Shown here one piece after another: positions 1 to 12,635 of a DNA stretch of 64,000 nucleotides. This stretch comes from Haemonchus contortus (Eukaryota > Nematoda > Chromadorea > Rhabditida > Trichostrongylidae). The stretch lies in the NCBI GenBank assembly GCA_000469685.2, contig LS997562.1, forward strand, positions 30,293,928-30,357,927. The letters run 5' to 3'. Each line of letters starts with the position of its first letter. Position 1 is the first letter of the stretch. The translations under genes were made by a program, and so were the position numbers. The notes beneath the pieces are model-generated. The model did no database searches. It was not told where the DNA came from and saw only the letters and a program-made list of their open reading frames with translations.

Positions 1-2942
1 AAGTAGTAAAATTAGGGGTTGGATGTGATGGCAAAAGTTGCATGGAAGGGGTATTTGGACGAGCTGTCCAAATGTGTATGCAGAAGTACAGCTGGCAACA
101 GTAGAAGTGTACAGCTGGGTACAGTAAGCTGCCTGCGTGCAACTTTGCATCCCAGTGCGGATGATACAGTCTTCTACAGTCTGTATAACGCCGTGCGGAC
201 TCGTCCGCGTTTGGGTGTGTACGTCGGTAAAGTCGGCTTTGGGGCTGTTATTACGTACTATTTAGGTCGTTTTCGTGTGCCGATGACGTCTCTTTTGTGC
301 TATCCTTGGTTGTTATAGGTTCATCCTAGGGAGGAATTTCAGGCACCATACTTATCGTGAACTGTGGTACCTACAACTGGACATTTAAACATTTGATCCC
401 ATTTCGCAATGCAGCTGTCATTTGTCAGCTTCAGTCAGTACCAGTTTGAACATTCTACAAGTTTGCATTACTAATGGGTGTTCCGCGCAGCAATGTGCTT
501 GAGCCAAACTCGTGAAGTTCGTAGTGCACGTAGATATTGGGATGGTTTATCCGAATTCCATCAGCAGAGTGACCTTGTGGTAATAATAATGAATCTAGTC
601 GAATAAATTAATTGCAATACGGCAATATACCATGAGCATACTCGTATATTAGTACCGGCCCCAACCTGCTTTTTGCGGCATCTATTTATAGGCACGTGTG
701 GAAAACACAAAAAACGAAAGGTCCCGCGGTTAAGACATGGCTAGGCTGAAAGAAGCCAATCAGTCGTTTTGTATCATTCAATGTAAATATTCGATGATAT
801 GTACAAAGGGTTCGGTTACTAACATTTCCAACGAATTCTGTTGAATTAAAATGGCCCAGTAATGAGCAACGGATGTCTCTGATTTGCCTTTCGCTCTAAT
901 GCAATTATCATATCGAATTTCGACTATAAGCTCTTTATGCTCGTCGCTTTAAGGAGTAGCGGGTCAAATTGCACCATGGCCAACATTATGCTTTCAATAG
1001 TGCAATGGTGAAGTTTCGGCCAAAATCGCAATTAATTTAGAGAATCCTAGTGGCATCCAATGTGTATTCTCATGAGAATATGGGTTTTTAAGGAAATTCT
1101 CGAATCTGCGAGTTGCGTCACGCATGCGGTTTGTAACTAGGCGTCAATTGTGGGACGATGGCAGCATAAGTGATTAGGCCATTATTGCATAAGCTGAGCA
1201 AACAGCCATAATGTCGTCGCATCACGAAATCGCGGCCGACATAGTATATGGAGCATTATCATGCAGCTTTCAGAATTCATTATGCTGAAGCAATGCGGGC
1301 GCTGTGATTGCTTGCGGCAGCCTCACCTTCATTTCTCGATAAACGAGATTGGTTCTGCACACAGTCGTCATCATCTTGAAAACAGTTTTGGTTGAGAGTT
1401 TTCAAAGTGGTCCAACCGGTAATTGATTGGTGTTCGAGCAACCTTATTTGTTCGTGAAGATGGTTCGTAGATGAGGGCATTATTTCCAAATGGTCCCTGG
1501 GTGGTTGAAATGTCGCTTTTCATCGGACGAAGACGATTGATCGTGCGATCCGCGTTGATCGTTTTACATTGTGGGCTTTCAGCAGCGCACTGTGTTGGCT
1601 GCTGGCTGGCTGCCGTTCACATTTGTCATCGTCCGAAGAAAGGCGAATTTGTATCGCGCACTATATAATATGACTGCGTTGGCGAACACGCGGTCAGCCT
1701 TTGTGCTGAAACAACACGAACGAGCACCAATGGGTGCAGGCGGCGGCTGTTACTGTAACGGCTAGTGCCTTGGTGAGAATTATTAATGTGCTATGCGCTT
1801 GAGCCTGCTCTATCATCTTCTCTCACTGTCACAAATTGGAGAGAAAGTCGTTTTTTCATCAGGAAAGGTTCCTTGAATCCTAAACGTTTTCTGGGAGGCA
1901 TCTCTTCACCTGGGTATAGATTCTGGAGGAAAGAATTGAGATGGAGAAAATGTTCACCAATTCACCAGCCTCAGTGCAAGGTGCAAGTGGGAAGCTTCTG
2001 TGACTCAGGTGGTGTTGGATCTGGGCAACGTTACATGGACTTGCGCCAGCGGTTTCACCGCTGCCGTTCGAATTACTTTTTTATTCTTTTGATCTTAGTT
2101 TAGCTTTACGTGTTGTAGGTGAGTATTTTGCAATAATTATTCAGTATCGCAACTTGCGAAGAAAAAGGGCCCTGCCAGGTTTCTTTAAGATGAATAGTGG
2201 CGCATAACCTCCTTCTCGTTAAAATACGTTAACTCGAAACTTTTTCCCCTTAAAGCACCATAACTTGAAACTCACTTCAAGCATGTCCATGTCCATATGG
2301 TTAGTGGGACGGCGAGTTCCTATCTGAATCCATTCCCAATTATCCATCACGATGAGTTCCATGAGGTTGTTTTGTGTCCGTCAGTTTATCTCGTTTCACT
2401 ACTCCCCTGGGTTCTCCATCCCTCAATACGAATCATTCCGCTCGCTCTTATCGCTGTTTTATTAATTCCGGGTGTTGCGATCGGTCGCGTTTCGTAATTT
2501 TATAGCCAAGTGTAGTATAGTGAAGGCTTTTCGCTTAAGCTCCCATTACGAGAAGGTTCTAGAAATTTGATGGAAATTAGCGAGGTAGAGCCCCGCTCCG
2601 CACCAGAGTTATATTTTGGAGCATTCGTAGCCAGTGGAAAGAGAACAGTGGGTTGTGAAGGTGCCGTATTCAAAGAAGTGACGATTCGGATGAGAAAGAG
2701 CGGCGAGCAGCCGCGTGTTTAAGGAAGCGTTTTCGTTCTTTTGCCGACAGTGGAGAAGGCAAGTGCCAGCCGTACTTCATTGTTCTTGGAGGATCGGTTG
2801 TGCTTTCGGCTTTTCACGACTTGTTACATCAAAGCCAAACCCGCTGAAGTGTTGCAAATCCCGTCGTTCTTTGTGGAAATGATGTGATTCCGGTCAAAAT
2901 GTTGTTGTGGTGGCCGTTAAAAGTTTATATTTTATGATTTAG
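1..2942. other. Presumed ubiquilin intron or intergenic DNA; no supportable exon
   Basis: The UBA exon at 2943 needs upstream exons. I looked here for ubiquitin-like, STI1-like or Met/Asn/Gln/Pro-rich ubiquilin sequence and found none that I can support. Open frames at 19-318, 1786-2103 and about 2567-2731 are short and resemble nothing I recognise. Either the intron before the UBA exon is longer than 2.9 kb or the upstream exons lie outside the window. Confidence 0.4.
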
Positions 2943-3160
2943 GACCCAGAAGTACTCTACGCGTCACAATTGGAGCAACTGGCTGGAATGGGTTTCTCGA
3001 ATAGGGCACAAAACATTGCCGGTAAGCGAAATTTCCCAGTTTCGGTTGCTTCATTTGCTGCTAAGTACAGAATAGATTTGAAGCGGTCGTCATTTCAGCA
3101 TTGCGTGCTTCTTTTGGAGATTTGAATGCAGCTGTGGAACGTCTTCTGAACTCGCCATGA
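2943..3160 (+). CDS. ubql-1: Ubiquilin, C-terminal UBA domain (3' end of gene)
   Basis: Two exons, 2943-3021 and 3099-3160, encode the C-terminus of a ubiquilin. Exon 2943-3021 follows a TTTAG acceptor, encodes DPEVLYASQLEQLAGMGFSN and continues through RAQNIA, then ends at a GTAAG donor in phase 1. The second exon follows a TTTCAG acceptor, reads LRASFGDLNAAVERLLNSP and ends in TGA at 3158-3160. The LEQLAGMGFSN loop and the LNAAVERLL helix are the hallmark UBA surfaces that bind ubiquitin. Ubiquilins use an N-terminal ubiquitin-like domain for the proteasome and this UBA for ubiquitinated clients; the N-terminal parts are not in view. The symbol assumes orthology to C. elegans ubql-1. The domain call is firm, the ortholog call very likely. 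Confidence 0.9.
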
Positions 3161-3780
3161 ATCCATATTCTCTCACAAGAACTAATGGTTTTTCTCTTTT
3201 TCACTTCCTAATTTATCCGAGAACTTTGTGTCTAGCATAGCGCGCACTCCCGTTACAAAGTCGTGCCGTTGTATGTGGTTCGTTCGGTTCGTTTACTTAT
3301 ATGATAACATCTATTAACGGAAATTCCCTTTGAACGTTTTATTGTGAAGAGTTCTATGAAAGCGAATGTCGTAGCGATCCTGTTTGTATTGTCCTCCAGA
3401 CTTTATATCGCCCACCCAGCAGTCTCGCTTTTGCTGTTCAGCGGGAGTATGATACTAATTTTTGCGAGAAGACTATACACAGCAGCTCGGCTCTGCTGTC
3501 AGTGTGCAATTCCTTTTGTGATGATTGTTGATTTTAAAAACTAAAGCCTTGAACGTTGGAATTGCTTGTGTGGACGGCGGTAGTGCGTGTAGCTGCGAAT
3601 GTTCTGTGATGATCCCCTCTTGTCTTGGCCATTCTACTCTATTCCGCTTCAAAACGCTTCCTTGTCGCCGATTTCTTCCAACTCGTTCTATTGTATTGTA
3701 TCTTTCATTGAAATGTAGTTTGAGCGATAATAAATTGTCTATAAGGCTGTTTGTCAAATCAATTTTAAATCGCCATTGAA
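3161..3780 (+). other. ubql-1: Probable 3' UTR of the ubiquilin gene
   Basis: AT-leaning sequence follows the UBA stop codon. An AATAAA hexamer occurs in the stretch near 3728-3735 and could be the polyadenylation signal. The short ORFs here (3344-3544, 3473-3820 minus, 3525-3779) show no recognisable protein. Confidence 0.35.
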
Positions 3781-6700
3781 GCTCAGTGATGACGGCATGG
3801 AGAAACATTAGGAATATCATGTTTCCCGGGCGTTCATCAGTGTTTTACGGGGGCTTAACGGAGGATCTCACGAGCGTGGGAAAAGATTTGACCTCTCCAT
3901 ACCCGCCCATTCTCGGAGTCGTCGCGAGAAGGTCTTCTAGTTCGAAGGATCAGTACCAGCTGGCACTTCCTAGGTGCCTAATCCTTTTGACATTCCTCCT
4001 ATCACTTTTTCACCTGAGTCCCGGTGCTTCTCAAAAATTTCCTGTCGTTGTTATAGGAAGGATAGTGGTCCCATACTCTTTCCTATGGGGATGTTTCTCT
4101 TCTCCAACTTCTCTAAGGTTAGTGTTTCAGTGGTAGACCCGGATCTCAACACTAAAGTTCCGATGTGTTGACAAGGTACTCATTTTTAGACATAAAAGAA
4201 CTTTGGTTTTTTCTGCTAATTCGGGACGATTGCCCTGTCCTAAGCCCACAGCATGGAGTAGAGGACAAAGTGTGACTTTTAGCCCAAGTGGGAATTTCCA
4301 TAATCGACTAAACTATCTGTTATTTTCCTTCTAAACAATGTTCCGGTGGGCAGTTCAACGGAAATACTCCACAGCTGGAGTTCGTGAGTGCATGGCTTTC
4401 TCTCTCGCTATTCTTTCCTTTTTGCCTTCTTCAAGGTTTCACCGAATTGGGTTACCGCATAGTTTTTTGTCATTCACTTCCGTTCAGTCAAAAAACATAT
4501 GGTTGCTGATTTACTGTCTGCCAGTCGGATGAAAATCGTCCAAATGGCAAGCTGATGACCCCCTTCATCACTTAACGATGGGCTGCATGCCGCGTCTGTG
4601 TGTCGATTTGACTTATTTTGCTATGGGCAGGCATTATTGCGGAAATTAAAATGAAGCGCGAAGCCTCAATAAGGTCTCTTCAGATGGACGTGATAACGGC
4701 ATAATGAGCATTCATCGTCTCGGCCGTATGAGCATCGGCATCAGCAGCAGCAGCAGCAGAACGATGAGCTGACGATGAAAAGAAGTCGCCAAATAAGGCA
4801 GGCACACTGATGGCGGAACGGATTTCTACAGGATCTCTACCCTCATGGAACTGAGCTGTCGGAGGGTAAAGAATTTGGGCGGAAACCGACGAGGAGCTGT
4901 GCCTCGGTTGACCCCGTGGTTGGCAACTTCGTTGAGGTTTACGATCAGCAACTGTGACGATCCATCATTGCGCGAATCGCCACTCAAATCGCACCGCCGA
5001 ACAGAAGAACGCCAACATGTCACTCACTGACCACCTCAACAATCACACCGAAACACTTCTTCGTCTTTTTGTACCTTCGCTATTTTAGAATTTTCTCGAT
5101 CCAGCACCAAACGCCCCTCCCTTCTCATTCTATGAACTGAGAATCTCGTTGTCGCTGCTTGATTTGAATCCGGGGACGAATTAACTATGCTACTGTCATC
5201 GTCGATAATTGCCATATTTTTGTCAGAGCTCGGCAGAGCGTTGAATTATTCTGATGCGACTGCTGCGTTTAGGGCTCGATGCTCGTCTTCCGGCCCGGAA
5301 GAGCTCAGAGACGGCATGACTGAGAGGCAGTCAGAGACCTAATGCAAGCTTGAACTCGTCTCATCAACACATTCATGTCTCCAATAAGCAAAAACTCTAT
5401 ACAGACGAAAAGCGATACTTGTAAGTTTTGGAGCCGAAGCTAACTATCTTCCCCTGTAAAATCGCTTTGGTCAAGGCTCCGGGGAGGTAGTCATCATGCC
5501 CCAGATCTATGGTATACAATTCTAAAGGTTTTAGCTGTGGCAACCACTGCCATCATCACTGAATAGCTTTTGTACTAAGCGGAAACATTGTGGGCTCCTC
5601 AACACTATCCATGACAGCATCTACTCGGGCCTCTTACGAAAAACCATGTTGACAAGGTCGATCCCCTTTTTGCCCCTGCTTCCAACTTCCCATCTCCAAC
5701 ATCAACATCAACAGGCCCATAATCTCCCTTCGGTGCGACACTTTTCCTCTCTCTACATACTGTCGAGCCACTAGGAAAAGGCCGTTTTGAGGGCGCTCCG
5801 TGAACTGGGCGGAGGTTACGGTCTGACTTACTTTTGGACTTCACAGAGAGAGAAAGTTCTGAATTGAAGTAATGCTCTGAAAACTCTTCCTCTGATTGGC
5901 CTCTTTTGAATAAATGGTAGAATGACCAATTAGAAATCGTGCGGCTTCCTGACCAGAGGCACAAGCACGCCCACATAAGAGAGTGCTCCCATTTCATGTA
6001 TCTCCCAGCATATTCTTCCCAACAACTGTTTTCCTGTGATTTTTCGTTTTATTTTGGTGATGCTTATGTTATTTTCTCTATCCACTGATTTTTCTGACTG
6101 AACAACTTCCAGCCGAACCTTGCCTCTTTCATCGGAGGGAACTGGGAAGGTGGTTCCTGCGAGGCAAAGCAAAAGCGATGTACTACCTGCTCCCAAGGCT
6201 CCAAAAACCTCTCAGACGAAGTTTGACCGTTCTTCGTAGTAGTCGTTCGGATCTTACCAGAGCTCCGTCGTTCCTGCTGCAGACTTCCCCCACGGCATCG
6301 TGCTTCCACCTGGGCCAGAGACGCACCAAGCGACAGTTGCTGGCGATGAATTATTGACGTAATACGGCTGAGATTTATGATCTGAGTCCCGATGTTTCGA
6401 ATTTCTCTCGCTTGTCATAAAGCTCAGGCACAGACTGCTATCGATCCGTGGATCGAGATAGGATCTGGCTATAAAATACTTTTTTTTCGGAATTACAGCA
6501 ATGTATGGGGTCACCTCCGAAGGAACTTACGAAGCAGCCAGTCGATTACCCTGATTTGTCGACATGGTCGTCGCTTGGTTTCTTTGAGCAACGACGACGA
6601 TGTGTCGTCGAGCCGATGCGCGAATTTTATGGCCAGCTGTCTGACCCCTTCCGTCTCCAGCCCCATATGAATACGATGCAATTAAGCTCGTTGTGACATT

Positions 6701-9700
6701 ACTCCGCGATTAAGGCCTTATTAGGATCTTATTATAACGACACGCTCTCAGCTCATTAGTATGCTAGACAAGGCAACAATGCCCCAAACAAACACGCATA
6801 AACATAACAGCACAGCCAGCATGGCCGCCAAGTGCTCTGGGCTGGCCCTGCTGCCACCCAGATGTCGGGCTGCGCGGCAAAATCCGATTAGAGACATAGA
6901 ATCGCTTTCGATGGACAATACTTTGGGATAAATAGCAAATCTCTGGGGTGCTTGTGTTAGCTGGAAGTCTCTACGCCGCTTTGATGACTCTACAGAGGAT
7001 GCATTATGCTTTGGAAGTTTATGCTTACGTTTGGAACCGAGAGATCATTTTGCCTTCCAGTATCTCTGGGATCATCAGTACGCCTAACATGGCGGTTGGA
7101 ATGAGTCTGAGTTTGATGAATCGTTCCTATGTTCGTCATTTGTGTTCGGGCGTGAAATAATTAAGCATGATGATGTTCAGGGGATAGAGAGTATGGGAAA
7201 TGTGGAGATGGTGCTACAGATGGACATAGGGCTCTCAGAGAGATTTCATAGCAGATTGATGGACAGGAAACGATGAAAAATTATAAGCAGCTCTGCATAT
7301 ATTGCATGAACGCGTATGAGCAGATAAGGCTTTTATGCGCAAACGCGAAGCTCTCTCAGTAATTGAACCTCATGCCTCTCTCCCTTTTTCCTCCTTTTTA
7401 TTCCATCACTATTCCTCTTTCATTCTCTTCAAGACGCGATTCCTTCTGCTAAGACGGTAGGGCTCGGCAGTACGACTCGGCCGGTTTTACCGTAAACCCC
7501 ATTATAAGTCGGTAGAAGCAGTCGGTCTGGGGACATTCACGATTCTGGGGTGATCCCAAGAAGCTTCTTGACGTCCGAGTTTCTGGAATACCTTGCTGTT
7601 TATACTTGGTCTCAAGGACTAGCAGTTGTGTAGTAAAGTTGGCCTTTTTTTTATTTGCACAGTTGTTCGCCATGAAAGAAAAAAGTACTTACGAGTTGCA
7701 ATAGTTTGTTTAATAAGTTATTTCATTACTTTTTCTTCCCAAGTCGACTTCAGCAGTAGAAACTTCACGTATTCCCAACACCCGTCCCCATTGTTTCTTC
7801 TCCTTTTTCTCTGTGATGGAGCTTTTGTCACCCCAGTCCCCTTCCCTAACCCCCCCCCCCCCCCTCCTCCTGCCTGTGTACCGTTCAAAGCCAAACTTGG
7901 TTTGGTCCCTTTATCGTGGCCGTTCCGTTTTTAGTGCCAGCGGCTTCGGCACCGCTCTCGCAATGGCAGAGGCGCGTCAAGTGATGAGCGAGAATTAATA
8001 AGAAATGAACGAGTACCGTATTCCCCCTCCCGTAGTTGGGCTATGGGCTAGAGAGCCGGAGGGTGTAGACGCATCGATTCACATATTGCATAACTGCTGG
8101 CGCTTCGTTGTCTATCCCCTAGGTCTGCGTCTCAGCCCTTCTAATGCTCCATCGTCATGTAGGAACTTCTGATTTTCGTCGTCGTCGTTGTCGGCACTTG
8201 TCTGCCTCTGGATTTCCTCAAATTTCTTAGAATCAAACTGACACTAAAGAGTCAGTTTGTTCTGCTCGTCCCACTGTGTTGTGGCTGCTCTTCATGGTCG
8301 CCATGAAGGTGGAATGTCCTACAGCAGCTACATCGGATCACTGACAGTGCTCAACTTTATCAGAGCGCTTCATTACTTAGATACCAAACACTTCCGTTTT
8401 ACTCTTCGCTGTACGTTTCTTCTGATGGACATTTTGCAGTTGATTCAGTGCTGAGTGGATCGTCTCTAATTTTGATTGAGGGCTGAAGATAGTGCTTTGG
8501 CCATGCGGGACTGGCTGGTCGGCTTTAATGGGTTCTCATAAAGCACCCGGATATCTTTTTATTTATAGTTTTGATTGGCGGGTTTCCGTGAATGCACAGG
8601 CTGCTGGCGACGCTTTGCACATCTGCGGGTAATATCAAGCATCAACGCTCTAATCAGCTTCCAATTCGTCCCATTTTCCGACTAGTACTCTTCTGTTCTC
8701 CATCAACCGAGAAATAGCTGCTCTGCCGCAGGGATGGTCTTCAAACGATCATCGTCTGGTAACTATCCCTTCGGCACAACACTTTACTGTTTCTTGATTC
8801 ACGATCGACCTAAGAAGGATCACCTGAGCTCGTTAAGCCGCTCGGGAGATGTGTCCGGGAGCTCACGAAGAACGCCCTTTATCATATGTTCGAATGCCTT
8901 ATAATAATGTGTATTTAAACAGTCATGGAATCATCAGTATCCGAGCCGCCCTGGGGATTTGCCCAATCCAGATCAACCCCCGAGTCTGACTCGGTTTTTC
9001 ATCATTGCGTTTGCAGATGTGGTCCGAAATGGTCATTTATTTCCTCGGGTATCAGGAGATAGAGACAGATAACCCAAAAAGTGGCACTTCTCCCACATCA
9101 TGTCATTCATTTTCTTCCCTAACAGGAGTAACAGGGCTAGATACGCGGTTATATCTTTATTCATGGAAATCGTTGAGCCGGTATGAGGCTAATCACTGCC
9201 TTCCAGAGAGGAACCAGTTTATGATGTAGGATTTCCGTTAGTTCGAACTGATTTCGAATCAATCTGAAGGAACGTTACATTGTGTGATGTCCAGGAACCA
9301 GAACCGATTGAGGACAAAGAGGGAGGCTGATTTGTTGAGAGTCATCGGTTGTTGTCGTAAGATCGATAATTGACGCTTTTCTATTTGGAAGGGAAGGGGA
9401 AGCCAAGCCATAACAAACTCATTCGCTGGCTGGCGGGCAACACAAATAACACCTTGTCGACAAATTGCCAGTTTCGGCTTTTGATATCGGATATAATGTC
9501 CGATGTAGTCTGGTCAGAAGGGGCTGGCTCACTGCTGCAGCTCTGCGTTGATGGTTCCACCTCGAGGAGCCAACCCTGGTCCCACTTGACATTAAACGCG
9601 GCTGCATATAGCGGACTGACGATGTTAGTTGAGAGTATCTGCAAGGAGTAAACAATTTCGGTTCATTTCCCCGGCAAGACAGTGTGCAGAAATGGGATGA

Positions 9701-12550
9701 CTTCGACAGCCCCATATTTTTTCGCATAGAGATACCACCATAATGAAGCGGTGACCGTGCCACCACAAAAGACCTTTTCCTCCTTGCTCTTTTCTCATTT
9801 CCTCATCCTCGCTCTCTCTCTCTCTCTCTTCTACCGGCCATTTCCAGGGGCCCCCCTCGGACAGGGCCGCTGCCTCATTTGTCCATTGGAACGATCGCGT
9901 CCTTGATGTGCCGCGATTTCGACAATAATTTCTGCATAATCCCTCCTAATTTCTTCGCTGCATAAGGTGTCCTTTGTAACTGGGCGATTAAAAATTCCTC
10001 CGCCTCTCCCTCCTCCGGTTATGTGAAGCGGCTTGCGAGAGACTGTGGGCCGAGGTGGAGGGGAAGCAAACGTGCCTCTTCGACTCCGCCCTTTTGATAA
10101 TTTCTTGCTTTTTGCCGACGGCTCATCCGTGCGCCGCCTGCGCCATCATCACACACACCCAACCGATCATATTCGACGACCGACTCACCCCCCTACCGTA
10201 GTCGACACACTGTTCGTCAATTTCGATTTGATTTTAATGTCCTTGTCAGCGTTGCGTCATCGCCGTCAGTGCACCCAAAGTTCATTGGGGGCATTCAATC
10301 GATGTTTATGAGCTTGTTGATGGTTTATGCTACGCTGACGTTTTTGTGTCTGTGTGTCTATCTGAAAGTGTACGGTAAGACGACCACGACCAGCACCACC
10401 AGTTCAACCGGCCAGCAGGCACTGTGCGCGTGTGCAATTATCCCGGCGATTCCGTTTTTATATGCGAGTTCTGACGAGTCACCGCTCCAGCGACGCAACA
10501 CGACCGACCGTATTTGATACTGTACACCCTGAACGGAGGAGAACGAGACGGTAAGGGACATGAAGGGTGCCGGTGGGTCGTTTGTCACGACAACCCGCCG
10601 TTGCCTCGGTGGACGCCTGACACTGCACGGGGCGGCATTTTGATGCATTTCATATTCTATGATCGTATCACAGCGGCAGTCGTGTGACCTCGCCCGCAAG
10701 AACAGCGAACTTTCACGAGTCACTCCCAGCCTGTGCTGCATGAAACAGGGTCTGGCCTCTAAAGAAGTTCCCAACGGTCCATCATCGGTAGCTGTCCGGC
10801 AATCTTGGTCGGCCAATCCACAAAGCCCCTCATTAAGCGCTCACAGCAGCAGCGAAAGCGACTTGTTTTATAAGGTCATTACGTGTTCGGCTATACTCGA
10901 AATAAAATTGGCATCGGAGTGATTGAGTACGTCCTATCCAGGCTGCATTATATGTATGAGTGGGCTAAATCCCCTGAGGGGTGCTACCGTATACTCGTCT
11001 CATCGTTGTGTTTCCCTTCGTGCGTCCCATTTCTCTTCCGCATACGACCAATTATCATAAGTTTGAACTCAATCACTGCCAACCTCGAAGCCGGTTCGTC
11101 CAGTAGTTCGCTCAATCTCGTTCGCGTTCCCGCTCCCTTTGAGGGGTGACGGTGCTAGCGGTCCCCCCTGTTCTTCGTTCTCCTCAGCACTCTCGGGCGG
11201 TTTCACCAGGGCGCCACTTCCTCACCACTTTACACACTATCTATATGACCCGTCGGCCATCAACAAACTTTTATGACTTTTGTAAAAATCTGCGCAACAT
11301 TCGGAGTGTTATAACGCGTCGCCGCTCGCAATCTCCCCGACTTTTCTTTGACTGCTGTTAGGGATGGATTATCAGCATAGCACAGTGATTGAGGGAGGAG
11401 ATTGACAACGTATCGAAATCTTCGGCTGTAGACCGCCGCATCACTCTGCTGCTGCTTGTAAAGCTCGAGTTTCCCGCGGTGGGAAGAGTGGCGGGTCGTG
11501 TCGGCCACGAGAGAGGGGCAAAGGGGAGAGACAGGCCGAGTGCTAGCGATGGAATTCTAAAAGAATAAAAGAGCGCAATACAAATATTGTGATTATGCGC
11601 GGGGCTCTCTCTCTCACGCGAAGGCGTAAAGACAAGCTCAAACATACACGACGAAGTGAAGCGGCACGCGGAGTGACAACTGGACGACCGGTGCCCTCGC
11701 CCTCACACACACATTTTTGTGCTTTAGACCAATCCTTATGAGCAGGGTCCACCCTAGCACCTTCACCTGGAAAACGGCGGTCATTGCCGAGTTCAGGAAC
11801 CCGCCGTAGCAGCCTGGGGTGGGTGGAGCTTCGTTCTCTCGTTTTTGGCTGATTATGAGTTCGTTCGTCCGCGCGTCTGACAGTCGCTCCATCACTGAAC
11901 ATGCGAGCTGATCGACAACACGCTTCTCTCACTTCTTGTCTGTCTCTGTGGTTCATCTCTGACCTTGCAAAAGAGATCAGTTATCAAATCAAAATCAGCT
12001 CATTCCTTTATTCAAGCCACTTAACCATCGCCACTATCCGTTCTAAGTTTTATTCTCCATTCTATTTTATTTTCTATTCACATAAATCACAGATGTATAC
12101 TCAGTTTTTTTATTTGTCGATCTGCCCCATAATCAATCTTCACTCTCAACATCCCTAACTATCAATTTTTCTCCCCGACATCGAGCACTCAATCTCAGTT
12201 GTTTCGTTTCTCCCAAAGAAGCCAATCCGATGGGGTTGGGATCTGCTCCAAAAGCATCATGGCATCCTTCTGATCTCCTTGATGAATATGCACATTTAGC
12301 ACTCCGACCGATTTCCGCCCTCCTCCACCTCACCCCTCCCTGTCGCTGTGGTGGTTATTTGCCGAGCGCTTTTTTTACCGTGAGCGTTATGAGTTGCCGA
12401 CGCGCTCTTGCTTGTTCTAGCAGTTGGCGAGTGCGTCACGCTGCAATTTCTTCATAATTTGCTATTGGCTTTCCTTAATTCATTCATTTCCCGACTCACC
12501 GGAGCTTATGATTCTTCCAACTTTTCAAATATTTCTTCATTTCGTGTTTC
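3781..12550. other. About 8.8 kb gene-free region upstream of sem-4
   Basis: I see no exon with convincing splice sites and protein resemblance on either strand. The ORFs present (for example 10358-10816 minus and 11543-11956 minus) are no longer than expected by chance and look low-complexity. Simple repeats occur: a CAG run at about 4742-4759, a C15 tract at 7850-7864 and a CT run at about 9811-9829. A developmental factor such as SEM-4 often has large upstream control regions, so this is a plausible regulatory territory, but no individual element can be proven by eye. Confidence 0.45.
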
Positions 12551-12562
12551 AGTCAATGTGTG
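12541..12562 (+). promoter_or_regulatory. sem-4: Splice acceptor just 5' of sem-4 start (candidate trans-splice site) and upstream ATG
   Basis: A pyrimidine-rich stretch ends in TTTCAG, with the AG at 12551-12552, ten bases before the sem-4 ATG at 12563. In nematodes such an acceptor right before a start codon is typical of spliced-leader trans-splicing, though a cis-spliced 5' UTR intron is equally possible. A second ATG at 12556 lies between acceptor and start, in a different frame, and opens a 13-codon reading frame that overlaps the main start. Confidence 0.5.
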
Positions 12563-12635
12563 ATGGCGTCGACCATCGGTCTGGTATCCCGACGTAAGCA
12601 GGCAAAACCGCAACGTCATCAGGATCTTACCAAGG
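12563..12635 (+). CDS. sem-4: sem-4 exon 1: SALL-type NuRD-recruitment peptide
   Basis: This exon encodes [17 protein letters not shown] followed by RHQDLTK and ends in phase 1 before a GTTAGC donor. Vertebrate SALL proteins and Drosophila Spalt relatives start with an almost identical RRKQxKPxx peptide that binds the NuRD corepressor. The next exon at 18017 begins in the matching phase after a TTTTTTTGTTTAG acceptor, which joins K24-G25-T-S-M28. The donor is not a perfect consensus, but the motif match and the phase match together make a chance origin unlikely. Confidence 0.88.

Noticed and set aside
10358..10816. 152-residue minus-strand frame
   Set aside because: Low-complexity, no domain resemblance, and a few frames of this length are expected by chance in 64 kb.
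11543..11956. 137-residue minus-strand frame rich in Arg and Ser
   Set aside because: Compositional artefact; overlaps another open frame and lacks splice context.
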